Translations under genes and position numbers: made by a program | In this document: piece after piece, positions 28,508 through 36,248 of the stretch | Position numbering within the stretch: position 1 is the first letter of the stretch | How the letters are laid out: the number at the start of each line of letters is the position of its first letter | Notes under the pieces: model-generated | Told to the model about the DNA's origin: nothing | What the model saw: only the letters and a program-made list of their open reading frames with translations | Database searches by the model: none | Source of the DNA: Bradyrhizobium sp. SRS-191 | GTDB taxonomy: Bacteria > Pseudomonadota > Alphaproteobacteria > Rhizobiales > Xanthobacteraceae | Assembly: GCF_024586915.1 (NCBI RefSeq) | Contig: NZ_JANBVS010000003.1 | Location: 248,001-312,000, forward strand | DNA: 64,000 nucleotides | Direction of reading: 5' to 3'

Positions 28508-29125
28508 TCAGGCCAACTCGGCAAGCGCCCGCTTCACCGCCGGCCGCTCCGCCATGCGCTTGAAATGGTCGGCGACCTTCGGGAAGGCGTTGATGTCGAC
28601 GCCGTCGCCTTCCAGCCATTGCGCGATCGTGAACAGATAGGGATCGCAGATCGTGTACTGCTCGCCCATCACCCACGGGCCGTGCAGCATCTTCTCTTCG
28701 ATCAGCGCGAAGCAGGCGCCCATCGTCTCCGGCACCTTCTTCTTCATGTCGGCGAAGGAGGATTCGTCGGTCGCCCAGCGATAGCCGCGCATCTTGTGCG
28801 CGTGGGCGATGTGGACCGTCGAGCAGAGATAGCTGGTGAAGGACTGCACTTGCGCAAAGGCGAAGATGTCGTCGAGCGGCGCGAGATGCGCCTCCGGGAA
28901 GCGTTGCGCGATATAGGCGAGCATCGCCGGCGTCTCGGTCAGGATGCCCTGCTCCGTCACCAGCGCCGGCACGCGGCCCTTGGGGTTGATCGCGAGATAG
29001 CCCGGGCTGTTCTGCTGGTTGGTCTTGAAGCTGAGCTTCTCGATCGCGTAGGCCGCGCCGGTTTCGGCAAGCGCGATGTGGGAGGCGAGCGCACAGGTGC
29101 CTGGCGCGACATAGAGCTTGAGCAT
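28508..29125 (-). CDS. Glutathione S-transferase family protein
   Basis: A 205-aa GST: thioredoxin-fold N-terminal domain MLKLYVAPGTCALASHIALAE with a possible catalytic Ser/Cys near residues 10-11, GRVPALV (cis-proline) and LTETPAMLAYIA (glutathione gamma-glutamyl site). The all-helical C-terminal domain has WVMGEQYTICDPYLF with the conserved N-capping Asp. It resembles beta-class bacterial GSTs. The ATG is preceded by AGGGGTCACC. It lies between the cytochrome c and heme oxygenase genes on the same strand, spaced 74 and 131 bases away, so cotranscription is possible but not certain. Confidence 0.9.
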   Translation of the reverse strand: MLKLYVAPGTCALASHIALAETGAAYAIEKLSFKTNQQNSPGYLAINPKGRVPALVTEQGILTETPAMLAYIAQRFPEAHLAPLDDIFAFAQVQSFTSYLCSTVHIAHAHKMRGYRWATDESSFADMKKKVPETMGACFALIEEKMLHGPWVMGEQYTICDPYLFTIAQWLEGDGVDINAFPKVADHFKRMAERPAVKRALAELA

Positions 29126-29199
29126 GGTGACCCCTGACAGATGATGCCGGACCGTAGCGGCGCCGGTTCGGGCCGTCCACCCCTGCCCGTGCGCCCCTG

Positions 29200-29580
29200 T
29201 CATTCATGCTGGCCGGCGAGGAACTCGACCAGCGCCTGACGGTCGCCGGCATTCTTGATGCCGGGAAACACCATCAGCGTGCCCGGCACCATCCTCTGCG
29301 GGTCTGTGAGATAGGTGTCCAGCGTCTCGCGGGTCCAGACCAGGCCGGAGCTCTTGTTGGCGGAGGAGTAGTTGAATCCAGGCACCGTGCCGGCCTTGCG
29401 GTCGAGCACGCCTGATAGCGACGGCCCGAGCTTGTTGCGACCCGGCTCGAGCGAATGGCACATCGCGCAGGATTTCTTGAACTGCGCCTCGCCGAGGTCG
29501 GAGGCCGCCCGCGCGGGCCGGACATCGCTCATGATCATCGCAGCGCCGAGCGCAGCAAGCGCGTAAACAGTCGGGGGCAT
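29200..29580 (-). CDS. Class I periplasmic cytochrome c (c550/c552 type)
   Basis: A 126-aa monoheme cytochrome c. The signal peptide ends near ARAASDL; heme attachment is CAMCH at 38-42; KLGPSLSGVLDRKAG is typical of mitochondrial-like c-type; and the Met in GTLMVFPGIKNAGDRQALVEFL is the sixth iron ligand. It starts 14 bases after the PQQ dehydrogenase stop and very probably accepts electrons from that enzyme. The ribosome site is not obvious. Function as the dehydrogenase partner is inferred from context. Confidence 0.9.
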   Translation of the reverse strand: MPPTVYALAALGAAMIMSDVRPARAASDLGEAQFKKSCAMCHSLEPGRNKLGPSLSGVLDRKAGTVPGFNYSSANKSSGLVWTRETLDTYLTDPQRMVPGTLMVFPGIKNAGDRQALVEFLAGQHE

Positions 29581-29594
29581 AGTTGCGGTCGCTG

Positions 29595-31169
29595 TCAATT
29601 CGGCAATCCCAGGATGATCAGCGTCGGATTGCCGAGCTCGCCGAAGGTGATGCGGGAGACGTTGCCGGAGGTCAGCGCGACATATTGCCTGCCGCCGGCC
29701 TGGTAGGTGACGACGCCGCCGGCGATCATGCCCTGGGTGGCCAGCGTGTACAGCGGCTTGCCGGTCTGGCTGTCGAGCGCGAAGAAATTGCCGCCGGTGT
29801 CGCCGCCGAGGACGAGACCGCCCGATGTCGCCGTGATGCCGCTGACCACCGGCTTGGCGGCCTTGTATTGCCATTTCACCTCGCCGCTGACCGCATTCAG
29901 GCTGGTCACCCACCCGGCCGCCTTGTCCGGCGGATCGAGCGTCGGCTCGCCGCCGAAGAAGAACTCGCCCGCGACATATTTGGCGTCGCCCTTCTTGAAG
30001 GTGCCGCACCAGTCGACCGCGCCGAAATACAAGGAGCCGTTGACCGGATCGTAGCTGCCGCCGTTCCATTCGACGCCGCCGAGCAGGCCGGGACAGACGT
30101 GCACGCCGGCTTCGGTCGGCCGCGCCGTCACATTGTCGATCGTCGTCACCGGCACGCGATAGATCGGCTTGCGCGTGGCGCGGTCGATCGCAGTGACGAA
30201 GCCGTCCTTGCCGCCGAATGCGACGATGTCCTGGATCTCGGGCGAGCGGAACAAGGTGGGCGCGGCGCCGAGATCATGGTCGATGCCGTCATTGGCCTTG
30301 ACCTGATGATACCATTTCAGCGCGCCGGTGCGCGCATCCAGCACCACCAGCGAGTCCGTATAGAGATTGTCGCCCGGCCGATATTCCGGGAACATGTCGG
30401 GCGCGGGATTGCCGACCGGCACGAACAGCTCGCCGGTGGTGATGTCGAGCGACAGCGTCGACCACGAGCCGCCACCGCCGGTCAGCGCCGACTTCTTGTT
30501 CTGCCAGGTCTCCGCGCCCGGCTGGTCTCCGGTCGGGATGGTGTCGAAGCGCCAGACCTCTCGCCCCGTCAGCACGTCGAACGCCATGACGCGGCCGCGC
30601 ACGCCCCAGTCCGAGCCGGCGGTGGCGGTGAAGACGAGCCCGTTCCAGCCGACCGGCGCGCCCGACAGGAATTCGCCGAGCATGGAATCGCCGACCATGT
30701 TCTGCCAGATCAGCGCGCCGCTCTGCGCATCGAGCGCGAGCAGATGGCCGTCCGGCGTGCCGCGGATGACACGGCCATTGATGACCGCGACGCCGCGATT
30801 GACCGGCCAGACATCCTCGCGCGCGGACTCGTAAGTGTGCCGCCACTTCTCCTTGCAGGTGGCGGCATCGAGCGCGAACGTCAACCGCGCGGTCGTCAGA
30901 TACATCACGCCGTCGATCACGACGGGGCCGGTCTGGAACGGGCCGCCCTCCTGCAGCTGGACCCGGCAGATCTCCTTCAGCTCGCCCACGTTCTTGGTGT
31001 TGATCTGCTTCAGCCGCTGATAGCGCTGCCCCATGTAGTCGTTGTTGTAGGCCGGCCAGTCGACGCCCGATCCGGCCTGAGCGAGCGTGGCGTGCGCGAG
31101 CAGGCCCAATCCGGCCAGAGCGGCGACGGGCAACGGACCACGGTTCCGAGACTTCGTACCCACACGCAC
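29595..31169 (-). CDS. PQQ-dependent (quinoprotein) dehydrogenase
   Basis: An eight-bladed propeller quinoprotein of 524 aa with a signal peptide (PVAALAGLGLLAHATLAQA). It oxidises an alcohol or related substrate in the periplasm using PQQ. Family blocks are VDWPAYNNDYMGQRY, repeated W-docking motifs (ALDAATCKEKW, ALDAQSGALIW, VLDARTGALKW) and the metal-site GNPAP. The catalytic Asp aligns with D297 in NDGIDHD; Asp again at 299 gives the D-x-D pattern of lanthanide-dependent enzymes. The GTG start is chosen because AGGAGG lies 6 bases before it; an ATG 24 bases upstream is the alternative. It is followed by a cytochrome c gene and preceded by an MBL gene. Confidence 0.9.
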   Translation of the reverse strand: MRVGTKSRNRGPLPVAALAGLGLLAHATLAQAGSGVDWPAYNNDYMGQRYQRLKQINTKNVGELKEICRVQLQEGGPFQTGPVVIDGVMYLTTARLTFALDAATCKEKWRHTYESAREDVWPVNRGVAVINGRVIRGTPDGHLLALDAQSGALIWQNMVGDSMLGEFLSGAPVGWNGLVFTATAGSDWGVRGRVMAFDVLTGREVWRFDTIPTGDQPGAETWQNKKSALTGGGGSWSTLSLDITTGELFVPVGNPAPDMFPEYRPGDNLYTDSLVVLDARTGALKWYHQVKANDGIDHDLGAAPTLFRSPEIQDIVAFGGKDGFVTAIDRATRKPIYRVPVTTIDNVTARPTEAGVHVCPGLLGGVEWNGGSYDPVNGSLYFGAVDWCGTFKKGDAKYVAGEFFFGGEPTLDPPDKAAGWVTSLNAVSGEVKWQYKAAKPVVSGITATSGGLVLGGDTGGNFFALDSQTGKPLYTLATQGMIAGGVVTYQAGGRQYVALTSGNVSRITFGELGNPTLIILGLPN

Positions 31170-31291
31170 CTTGCACCTCCTGCTTGGCAGCATTGTTGTC
31201 GGCGACAGGCGCCCCGCTCGCGCGAGCGCCCGCAAGGCGCGGGGGCGCAGCCCATCGCGATCACCAGATTGAAGGACGTGTTTGAGAGAGG

Positions 31292-32287
31292 TCAGATCGG
31301 CGCCACATCCATCGTGTGCACCGCCGTCGGGAAATAGCGGAAGCCGTCGCCGGCCTTGCCGATGTGCCCGATGCCCGGCCACGGGAAGTGATAGCCGAGA
31401 ATCCGCGTCCGGTTGGCAGCGAGCATGTCGAGCACGCGAACGCGGGTCTTGGCCGCCTGCTTCGGGTCGGTGTCATAGGCGAACTCGATCAGCGGCTTCT
31501 CGATCAGGAGCACCGGGTGATGCGAGATGTCGCCGATGTAGCAGAGCTGGTCCTTGCCCGACTGGATCAGGAAGATCGTGTGTCCGACCGTATGGCCCGG
31601 CGTGAACATCGCCTGCACGCCCGGCAGGAACTCCTGGCCGTCCTTGAAGAAGGTGATTCGGTCCTTCACCGGCATCAGATTGCGCACCGCCTGCTCGTAG
31701 AACGCCTTGTAGTTCGGCCCGACCTTGGCCTCGTCGGTCCAGAAGGTGAAGTCGGCCTCGGAGATGAACAGCTCGGCATTGGGGAAGCTCGGCTTGCCGT
31801 CCGGCCCGATGACGCCGCCGCAATGATCGATATGCGCATGCGTCATCACCAAAGCATCGACATCTTTGGCCTCGATGCCGGCCTGCTTCAGGGTCATCAG
31901 CATCTTGCCGGTGGTGTCGCCGAACAGTTTCGAGACGCCCATGCCGTTATCGAAGATGATGATCTTGTCGCCGGTGTTGAGCACCAGGATGTTCTGCTCC
32001 AGCGTCGCAGCGCCTGTGGGCAGGAAGTTGCTCGTCAGCATGGAATCGAGATCGCCCGGAGAGATGCCGAGGAACGCGGCATGGGGGTCACCGAGCGGCA
32101 GCACGCCGTCGGAGATGATGGTGGCCTCGGCCGAGCCGAGCTTGAAGCGGAAGAAGGTCGGCGCCTGCGTATTCAGGAACGGGCCCTTGGCCAGGACGGG
32201 ACCCGTGATCCCGGAGAGACCATAGAGTCCGGCCGCAGCGCCAAGGCCGAGCATTGAACGACGCGAAAATCCAGTCATCTCTGTCAT
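31292..32287 (-). CDS. Tat-exported MBL-fold metallo-hydrolase
   Basis: A 331-aa metallo-beta-lactamase-fold hydrolase. The N-terminus has a twin-arginine motif (FSRRSMLGLGAAAG), so it is exported folded. The metal motif THAHIDHCGG (HxHxDH) lies near the middle, followed by TPGHTVGH, IGDISHHPV and a C-terminal YHFPWPG histidine. This set fits a binuclear zinc site. Related proteins accompany PQQ dehydrogenases in some bacteria, but the substrate is not known. GGGAGG precedes the ATG. It is the first gene of a three-gene run with the quinoprotein and cytochrome c. Confidence 0.88.
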   Translation of the reverse strand: MTEMTGFSRRSMLGLGAAAGLYGLSGITGPVLAKGPFLNTQAPTFFRFKLGSAEATIISDGVLPLGDPHAAFLGISPGDLDSMLTSNFLPTGAATLEQNILVLNTGDKIIIFDNGMGVSKLFGDTTGKMLMTLKQAGIEAKDVDALVMTHAHIDHCGGVIGPDGKPSFPNAELFISEADFTFWTDEAKVGPNYKAFYEQAVRNLMPVKDRITFFKDGQEFLPGVQAMFTPGHTVGHTIFLIQSGKDQLCYIGDISHHPVLLIEKPLIEFAYDTDPKQAAKTRVRVLDMLAANRTRILGYHFPWPGIGHIGKAGDGFRYFPTAVHTMDVAPI

Positions 32288-32460
32288 GTCTTGCCTCCCC
32301 AAACCGATCGTGTTTCCTCGCTCGCGTTGGTCCGAGCTGCCGATCATGATGTTGTCCCTTCAACAAGGCGCCGACGCTTTCCCTTTCTCGCTGAGCATGC
32401 CGCGCGATGTGCACGCCGCTCATGGTCATGTGACGCCCAGGTTTCCGCGCTCACCCCTCC

Positions 32461-32489
32461 CAAGGAACACGCTGACAGCGTGTTCCTTG
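32461..32489. repeat. Perfect 13-bp hairpin
   Basis: CAAGGAACACGCT-GAC-AGCGTGTTCCTTG, in the long non-coding region upstream of the MBL gene. The bases between it and the MBL start (32288-32460) must include that gene's promoter, but no clear boxes were found. No T-run follows on either strand. Confidence 0.75.
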
Positions 32490-32518
32490 TCTCGTGTGCA
32501 GCGGCCACTCCGCCGCTA

Positions 32519-32626
32519 GACCCTCATGGTGAGGAGGCGCGTAGCGCCGTCTCGAACCATGAAGCCCCAGCGTCGGCCTCGCCCTTCGAGACGCCCGCCT
32601 CCGGCGGGCTCCTCAGGGTGAGGGTC
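32519..32626. repeat. Dispersed repeat with inverted ends
   Basis: Ends GACCCTCATGGTGAGGA and TCCTCAGGGTGAGGGTC are near-inverted; inner GTCTCGAACC/CTTCGAGAC and CCCGCCTCCGGCGGGC are further stems. This type of intergenic element is widespread in Bradyrhizobium and relatives (from general knowledge). It sits between the hairpin at 32461 and structured element A. Confidence 0.75.
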
Positions 32627-32927
32627 GACAGCTCGAAATACGTGTACGCGCTCAAAGCGCGCGAGCATCAAACACAATCTAAGATTATCTACATCCGCAA
32701 TGCACTCGCAACGTAAAAGACGAGCCAAGCGAAAGGATTCAGCGCTGCAGTCGCGAAGCTTGACGCAGCGTCGGCGGCTGCTTGCAGAACAATCGTCACA
32801 GACGACGGGACACAGGGTCCGGCCGCACCGATCGGATCTCGGCTCCGCGAGCCACGCACGTCCCTGCCCTGGAGAAACATTGTTCCTGCCGATCGATGAC
32901 AATGGCGCGACAGACATGACCTCGCCG

Positions 32928-33420
32928 TCTCGCGACGCGAAGCGCCCGAGCTGTTGCCGAGAACGACCCTCGATAAAGTGGAGGGCGCAGGGAATGCCGG
33001 GTGCTGGCCGCAACCCATGGCCCGCCTGCAACAAAGAAAGCAGGCGGCAGTCACCACAGGTCCAGCCGGATCATCCGGCATTCCCTGCGCGATGGGTTTC
33101 CGTCTTATACGTGATCTCCCCGGGGACCGGCTGTCTTGCCCCCGTCGCGAGCGGATCATCATCACCGCCCGCTTGGCATCAGCATCGGGATGCCAGGACC
33201 ACACGATTTCAACGTCCGCGAAAGACCCCACACCGCGCCACGACGGCAAGCCGCCGCAGCCCTGCACGAGACCGGTCGACGCCGTTCGTCCAACGACACC
33301 GTCGCAGCCACCGCATCCCGCCCCGCGTGTCGTGACGACGCGTACGCCCCTCCTGCCGGGACGGAACGGGGCGGATAAGACACCTGATTTGGGGTGGGAG
33401 TCAAGAGAAATTCTGAAAAC
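32928..33420 (+). repeat. Structured dispersed element, copy A
   Basis: About 490 bases with a second copy (B) at 51154-51585 in the same orientation. Conserved stems: a 16-bp outer stem 32985-33000/33075-33090; CCGCCTGC/GCAGGCGG at 33022-33029/33040-33047; and GGCATC/GATGCC at 33175-33180/33189-33194. A strongly conserved linear block CTCCCCGGGGACCGGCTGTC lies at 33115-33134. The element appears to end near AAATTCTGA (33408-33416). Two of the stems differ between copies by compensatory base changes. Open frames run through it, but their peptides are not conserved where pairing is. No named family is known to me. It lies between the MBL gene and a SnoaL-like gene. Confidence 0.8.
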
Positions 33421-33458
33421 CGGAATACACTCTCGGACGACCGCTAAGGTCCGCGCGC

Positions 33459-33881
33459 TCACGTCCGCGGCGGCGGACCGAGTGCGATTTCGATCAACAG
33501 TGTGTCGCAATATTCGATCCATTCCACGATGCGACCGTTCTGCAGGCGAAGGACGTTGCAGTAAGTGTTGTTGTAGGCCGCTCCGTCGTTCGTCGTGTTG
33601 CGGCCACGCGCCTCGACCACGACACGGTCATCCTCGGCCGTCAGTCGGATCGGGATGGTGGTGATCCGGCCGAGCCGCGCCCGCAGCGGCGCGAACAACT
33701 CGGCGAGAACCGTTGCCTTGCCGTCATAGCTACGCGACCACGATCCGGTCCCCATGATGACGAAGCGAAAATCGTCCGCAAGCTGCGCGAGCAGCGGTTG
33801 CGGATTGCTGTTTGCGAGTTCGTCGAACACATACTGCACGATCTGCTTGTTGCTCTGTTGCGCTGCTTCTGCGGTGCTCAT
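33459..33881 (-). CDS. SnoaL-like (NTF2 fold) protein, paralogue 1
   Basis: A 140-aa protein of the SnoaL/NTF2-like fold: helix QIVQYVFDELANSNP, then FRFVIMGTGSWSRSY, VVVEARGRNTT and the terminal strand YNNTYCNVLRLQNGRIVEWIEYCDTLLI. Members are ketosteroid-isomerase-like enzymes or small-ligand binders. Motifs GxxxWSxxYxGK and YNNxYC are shared with the next gene, 35 bases upstream on the same strand, so this is a tandem duplication. GAGGTACCG precedes the ATG. Substrate unknown. Confidence 0.82.
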   Translation of the reverse strand: MSTAEAAQQSNKQIVQYVFDELANSNPQPLLAQLADDFRFVIMGTGSWSRSYDGKATVLAELFAPLRARLGRITTIPIRLTAEDDRVVVEARGRNTTNDGAAYNNTYCNVLRLQNGRIVEWIEYCDTLLIEIALGPPPRT

Positions 33882-33916
33882 CGGTACCTCATTCGTTGAG
33901 TTTGTCGTTCGTCGCA

Positions 33917-34342
33917 TCAGCGGGACTGCTTCAGCGTGGCAGGAAATGATCCCAGCACCGTCTCCGTCAGCGCCGAATCGCAATACTCGCGGATTTCGAC
34001 AATGCGCCCTTCGTTGAGCCGAAAGATCAGGCAGTAGTCATTGTTGTAGGGATCACCGGCCCGGGTGCGCATGTCGCCCTTGGCCTCGACCACGACCAGG
34101 TCGTCCTCCGCGATGAAGCGCAGCGGAATGGTGCGGCGTCCATCCGCCAGCAGGCCGGCGAGGTGACCATAGAAGTCGTGCAGCAGCGCGGCCTTGCCCC
34201 TGATCGTCGGCGACCACGAATATTGCCCCGTGACCACCATCGTGACGTCGTCGGCGATGGCCGCGACATAGGCCGTGCGATCGCCGCCGGCGGCTTTCGC
34301 AAGCAGGTCCTGCATCAATTGCTTGTTGGCGGTGGCGGTCAT
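33917..34342 (-). CDS. SnoaL-like (NTF2 fold) protein, paralogue 2
   Basis: A 141-aa NTF2-fold protein with the same order of blocks as its downstream paralogue: QLMQDLLAKAAGGD, VTGQYSWSPTIRGKA, VVVEAKGDMRT, YNNDYCLIFRLNEGRIVEIREYCDS. GGGAGAGATGTC before the ATG is a good ribosome site. It is divergent from a LysR gene across 93 bases containing a palindrome, an arrangement typical of a LysR regulator and its target operon. The substrate is unknown. Confidence 0.82.
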   Translation of the reverse strand: MTATANKQLMQDLLAKAAGGDRTAYVAAIADDVTMVVTGQYSWSPTIRGKAALLHDFYGHLAGLLADGRRTIPLRFIAEDDLVVVEAKGDMRTRAGDPYNNDYCLIFRLNEGRIVEIREYCDSALTETVLGSFPATLKQSR

Positions 34343-34403
34343 GACATCTCTCCCGATTTCCATGGCGACGGGGGAAGCATGCCGCGCGGCAGCGCATTCT
34401 TCC

Positions 34404-34429
34404 AATCGATATCGGATATGATATCAATT
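34404..34429. promoter_or_regulatory. Palindrome between divergent SnoaL operon and LysR gene
   Basis: AATCGATATC-N6-GATATCAATT, one mismatch between the 10-base halves, ending 7 bases before the LysR ATG. Its position overlapping the LysR start region suits autorepression and divergent activation. Confidence 0.6.
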
Positions 34430-34435
34430 CGTCCG

Positions 34436-35368
34436 ATGAATTTGGCCGCGCTCGATCTCAATCTGCTGGTCGCGCTCGACGCGCTGCTCCGCGAGAGCAG
34501 CGTCAGCCGGGCGGCGCTGCGGATCGGGCTGTCCCAGCCGGCCGCCAGCCACGCGCTGCAGCGGTTGCGCGACCTGCTCGGCGATCCGCTGCTGGTGCGG
34601 ACGGGCGCGCGGATGGAGCTGACACCGCGCGCCCGCGCGCTGCAGGCTCCGCTGGCGCAGGCGCTCGATCAGGTGCGCGGCCTGTTCACGCCGGACGTCT
34701 TCGACGCCGTCAGCAGCGAGCGCCAGTTCCGCCTGATGATGCCGGATCTCGCGGTGGAGCTGCTGATGCCCGCGTTCATGGCCAAGGTGACGCGCGCCGC
34801 GCCCAACATCCGTATCGACGTCGTGCCGTGGCGAGGACCCGCGATCTTCCACGCCGAGTTCGCGCGGACCATCGACATGGTTATCTCGATCGGCAACGCC
34901 TTCAAAGGCTTTCACCGCCAGTTGCTCTACACCGACAGCGATGCCCTGGCGGTGCGGCGAAATCATCCGATCGGCAAGCGGCTGAGCCGGAGCGACGACT
35001 TCCTGGCCGCGAGGCATGTCGCTGTGGTGCTGCGCGGCCAGGGCGAAGACCTGATCGACAACTGGCTGCGCAGCAAAGGCTGGGAACGGCGGATTGCGCT
35101 GGTCGTGCCGAGCTACATCGAGGCGCTGCATGTCGCCGCACGCACTGATCTCGTCGCCTTCGTGCCGCGCCGCCTGATCGCGGCGTTGGCGCGCGCCCTG
35201 TCGCTATCGACGGTCAGACCGCCGATCGATCCCGGAATCGACGAACAATACATTTTTTATCCGACCAGGGCGCAGGTCGAGCCGGGCTCCATTTGGCTGC
35301 GGACGCTGATGCTGGAAACGGGCCGCGAGCTTGGCGGCGCGGCAAGCCGCGCGACGAATCGGAGATGA
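34436..35368 (+). CDS. LysR-family transcriptional regulator
   Basis: A 310-aa LysR regulator. The N-terminal winged helix is LDLNLLVALDALLRESSVSRAALRIGLSQPAASHALQRLRDLLGDPLLVR, the NodD/SyrM-like form with two conserved arginines. The effector-binding domain occupies residues about 90-300. The start ATG gives the standard MNLAALDLNLL beginning; the frame is open far upstream, opposite the SnoaL gene, but that part is a shadow. The likely target is the divergent SnoaL pair. The inducer cannot be predicted. Confidence 0.92.
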   Translation: MNLAALDLNLLVALDALLRESSVSRAALRIGLSQPAASHALQRLRDLLGDPLLVRTGARMELTPRARALQAPLAQALDQVRGLFTPDVFDAVSSERQFRLMMPDLAVELLMPAFMAKVTRAAPNIRIDVVPWRGPAIFHAEFARTIDMVISIGNAFKGFHRQLLYTDSDALAVRRNHPIGKRLSRSDDFLAARHVAVVLRGQGEDLIDNWLRSKGWERRIALVVPSYIEALHVAARTDLVAFVPRRLIAALARALSLSTVRPPIDPGIDEQYIFYPTRAQVEPGSIWLRTLMLETGRELGGAASRATNRR

Positions 35369-35582
35369 GCGATCCGTACCGACGGACATCGCTGGTACGG
35401 ATTCCAAAGCGCGCGAACTTTTGGCTGGCGTCCTGCCTGTCGTCGCGCTATCAAGTCGTTGCTGCGCTCATGCGCACCGTAAGCGTCTCACGTCAGGCAA
35501 CGCATTCAACGGATCGGCTCGATCCGGAGGAATGCAGGACGCGTTGCCCGTGATCGACCGATCGAATTCCAGAAATGACATT

Positions 35583-35852
35583 ATGAAACAACCTGCTGAA
35601 CCGCGCTCGCGCAGGAAACTGCCGGCGCGCTATGCGGCCGTCATCATGCCGCTGACGCTCTCGGTGCTGATGACGTTCGTCGTGTCCGCCATCGCCACGC
35701 TGAAGAGTCTCGGGCCGACGCCAGCGTTCATCGCGACTTGGCCGGCGGCGTGGGCCATCTCCTGGGTCGTCGCGTTCCCCACCCTGCTCGCGGTGCTGCC
35801 GCTGGTGCGGCGGATCGTGGCGCTCGTGGTGGAGACGCCCAGGCCGAACTAA
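35583..35852 (+). CDS. DUF2798 family two-span membrane protein
   Basis: An 89-aa protein with a basic N-terminus (KQPAEPRSRRKLPARY) and two membrane segments (AVIMPLTLSVLMTFVVSAIATL and WAISWVVAFPTLLAVLPLV), the second preceded by FIATWPAAW. This matches the DUF2798 family, which has no known function. It lies 214 bases after the LysR gene and is probably separately expressed. An open frame starting further upstream is unlikely to be used. Confidence 0.78.
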   Translation: MKQPAEPRSRRKLPARYAAVIMPLTLSVLMTFVVSAIATLKSLGPTPAFIATWPAAWAISWVVAFPTLLAVLPLVRRIVALVVETPRPN

Positions 35853-35906
35853 GCGAGGGTGGCGGGGCGACTGACATGCGGCCCCGGTGTCCGCCTCACC
35901 CTCCGC

Positions 35907-36061
35907 CGTCGTCCCGGACAAGCTGCGACGCGCGACAGCGCGGCGCTGCGCCGATCCGGGATCCATACGCCGCGGCTGTCGTAATAGGCAAAATGCCCAT
36001 GACCAGCGTGCCTCAAACCGCTCCCTGGGGGTATGGGTCCCGGCTCAAGGCCGGGACGACG
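35907..36061. repeat. Dispersed repeat with inverted CGTCGTCCCGG ends
   Basis: Starts CGTCGTCCCGGACAAGC and ends GGCCGGGACGACGG; internally ATCCGGGATCCATA and TATGGGTCCCGG are partly inverted. It is a typical Bradyrhizobium-type intergenic repeat, between the convergent DUF2798 and mutY genes. Confidence 0.75.
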
Positions 36062-36079
36062 GCGATGGTTGTCGCGACC

Positions 36080-36228
36080 GTAGGGTGGGCAAAGCAGTCG
36101 CCGAACGCGGCGGCGCGCCCACCGTCTCGCGACTGACTCGCTGACAGATGGTGGGCACGGCGCGGGGGAAATATCGTCTGGACCAAACGTCTTTCGGGGC
36201 GCGCCTTTGCCTACCCTACGGACTACAA
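36080..36228. repeat. Second repeat with GTAGGGTGGGCAAAG-type inverted ends
   Basis: The left end GTAGGGTGGGCAAAG and right end CTTTGCCTACCCTAC are inverted with one mismatch. Internal GCGCGCCCACCGTC and GGTGGGCACGGCGCG blocks also pair. It adjoins the previous repeat and reaches to within 21 bases of the mutY stop; together they occupy most of the 396-base gap. Confidence 0.7.
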
Positions 36229-36248
36229 ACTACGCACTTAGCGCGCCC

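Noticed and set aside
32689..33522. Minus-strand open frame through structured element A, with peptide similarity to frames through element B
   Set aside because: The similarity comes from the repeat itself. Substitutions keep base pairing but not the peptide, and frame and ends differ between copies.
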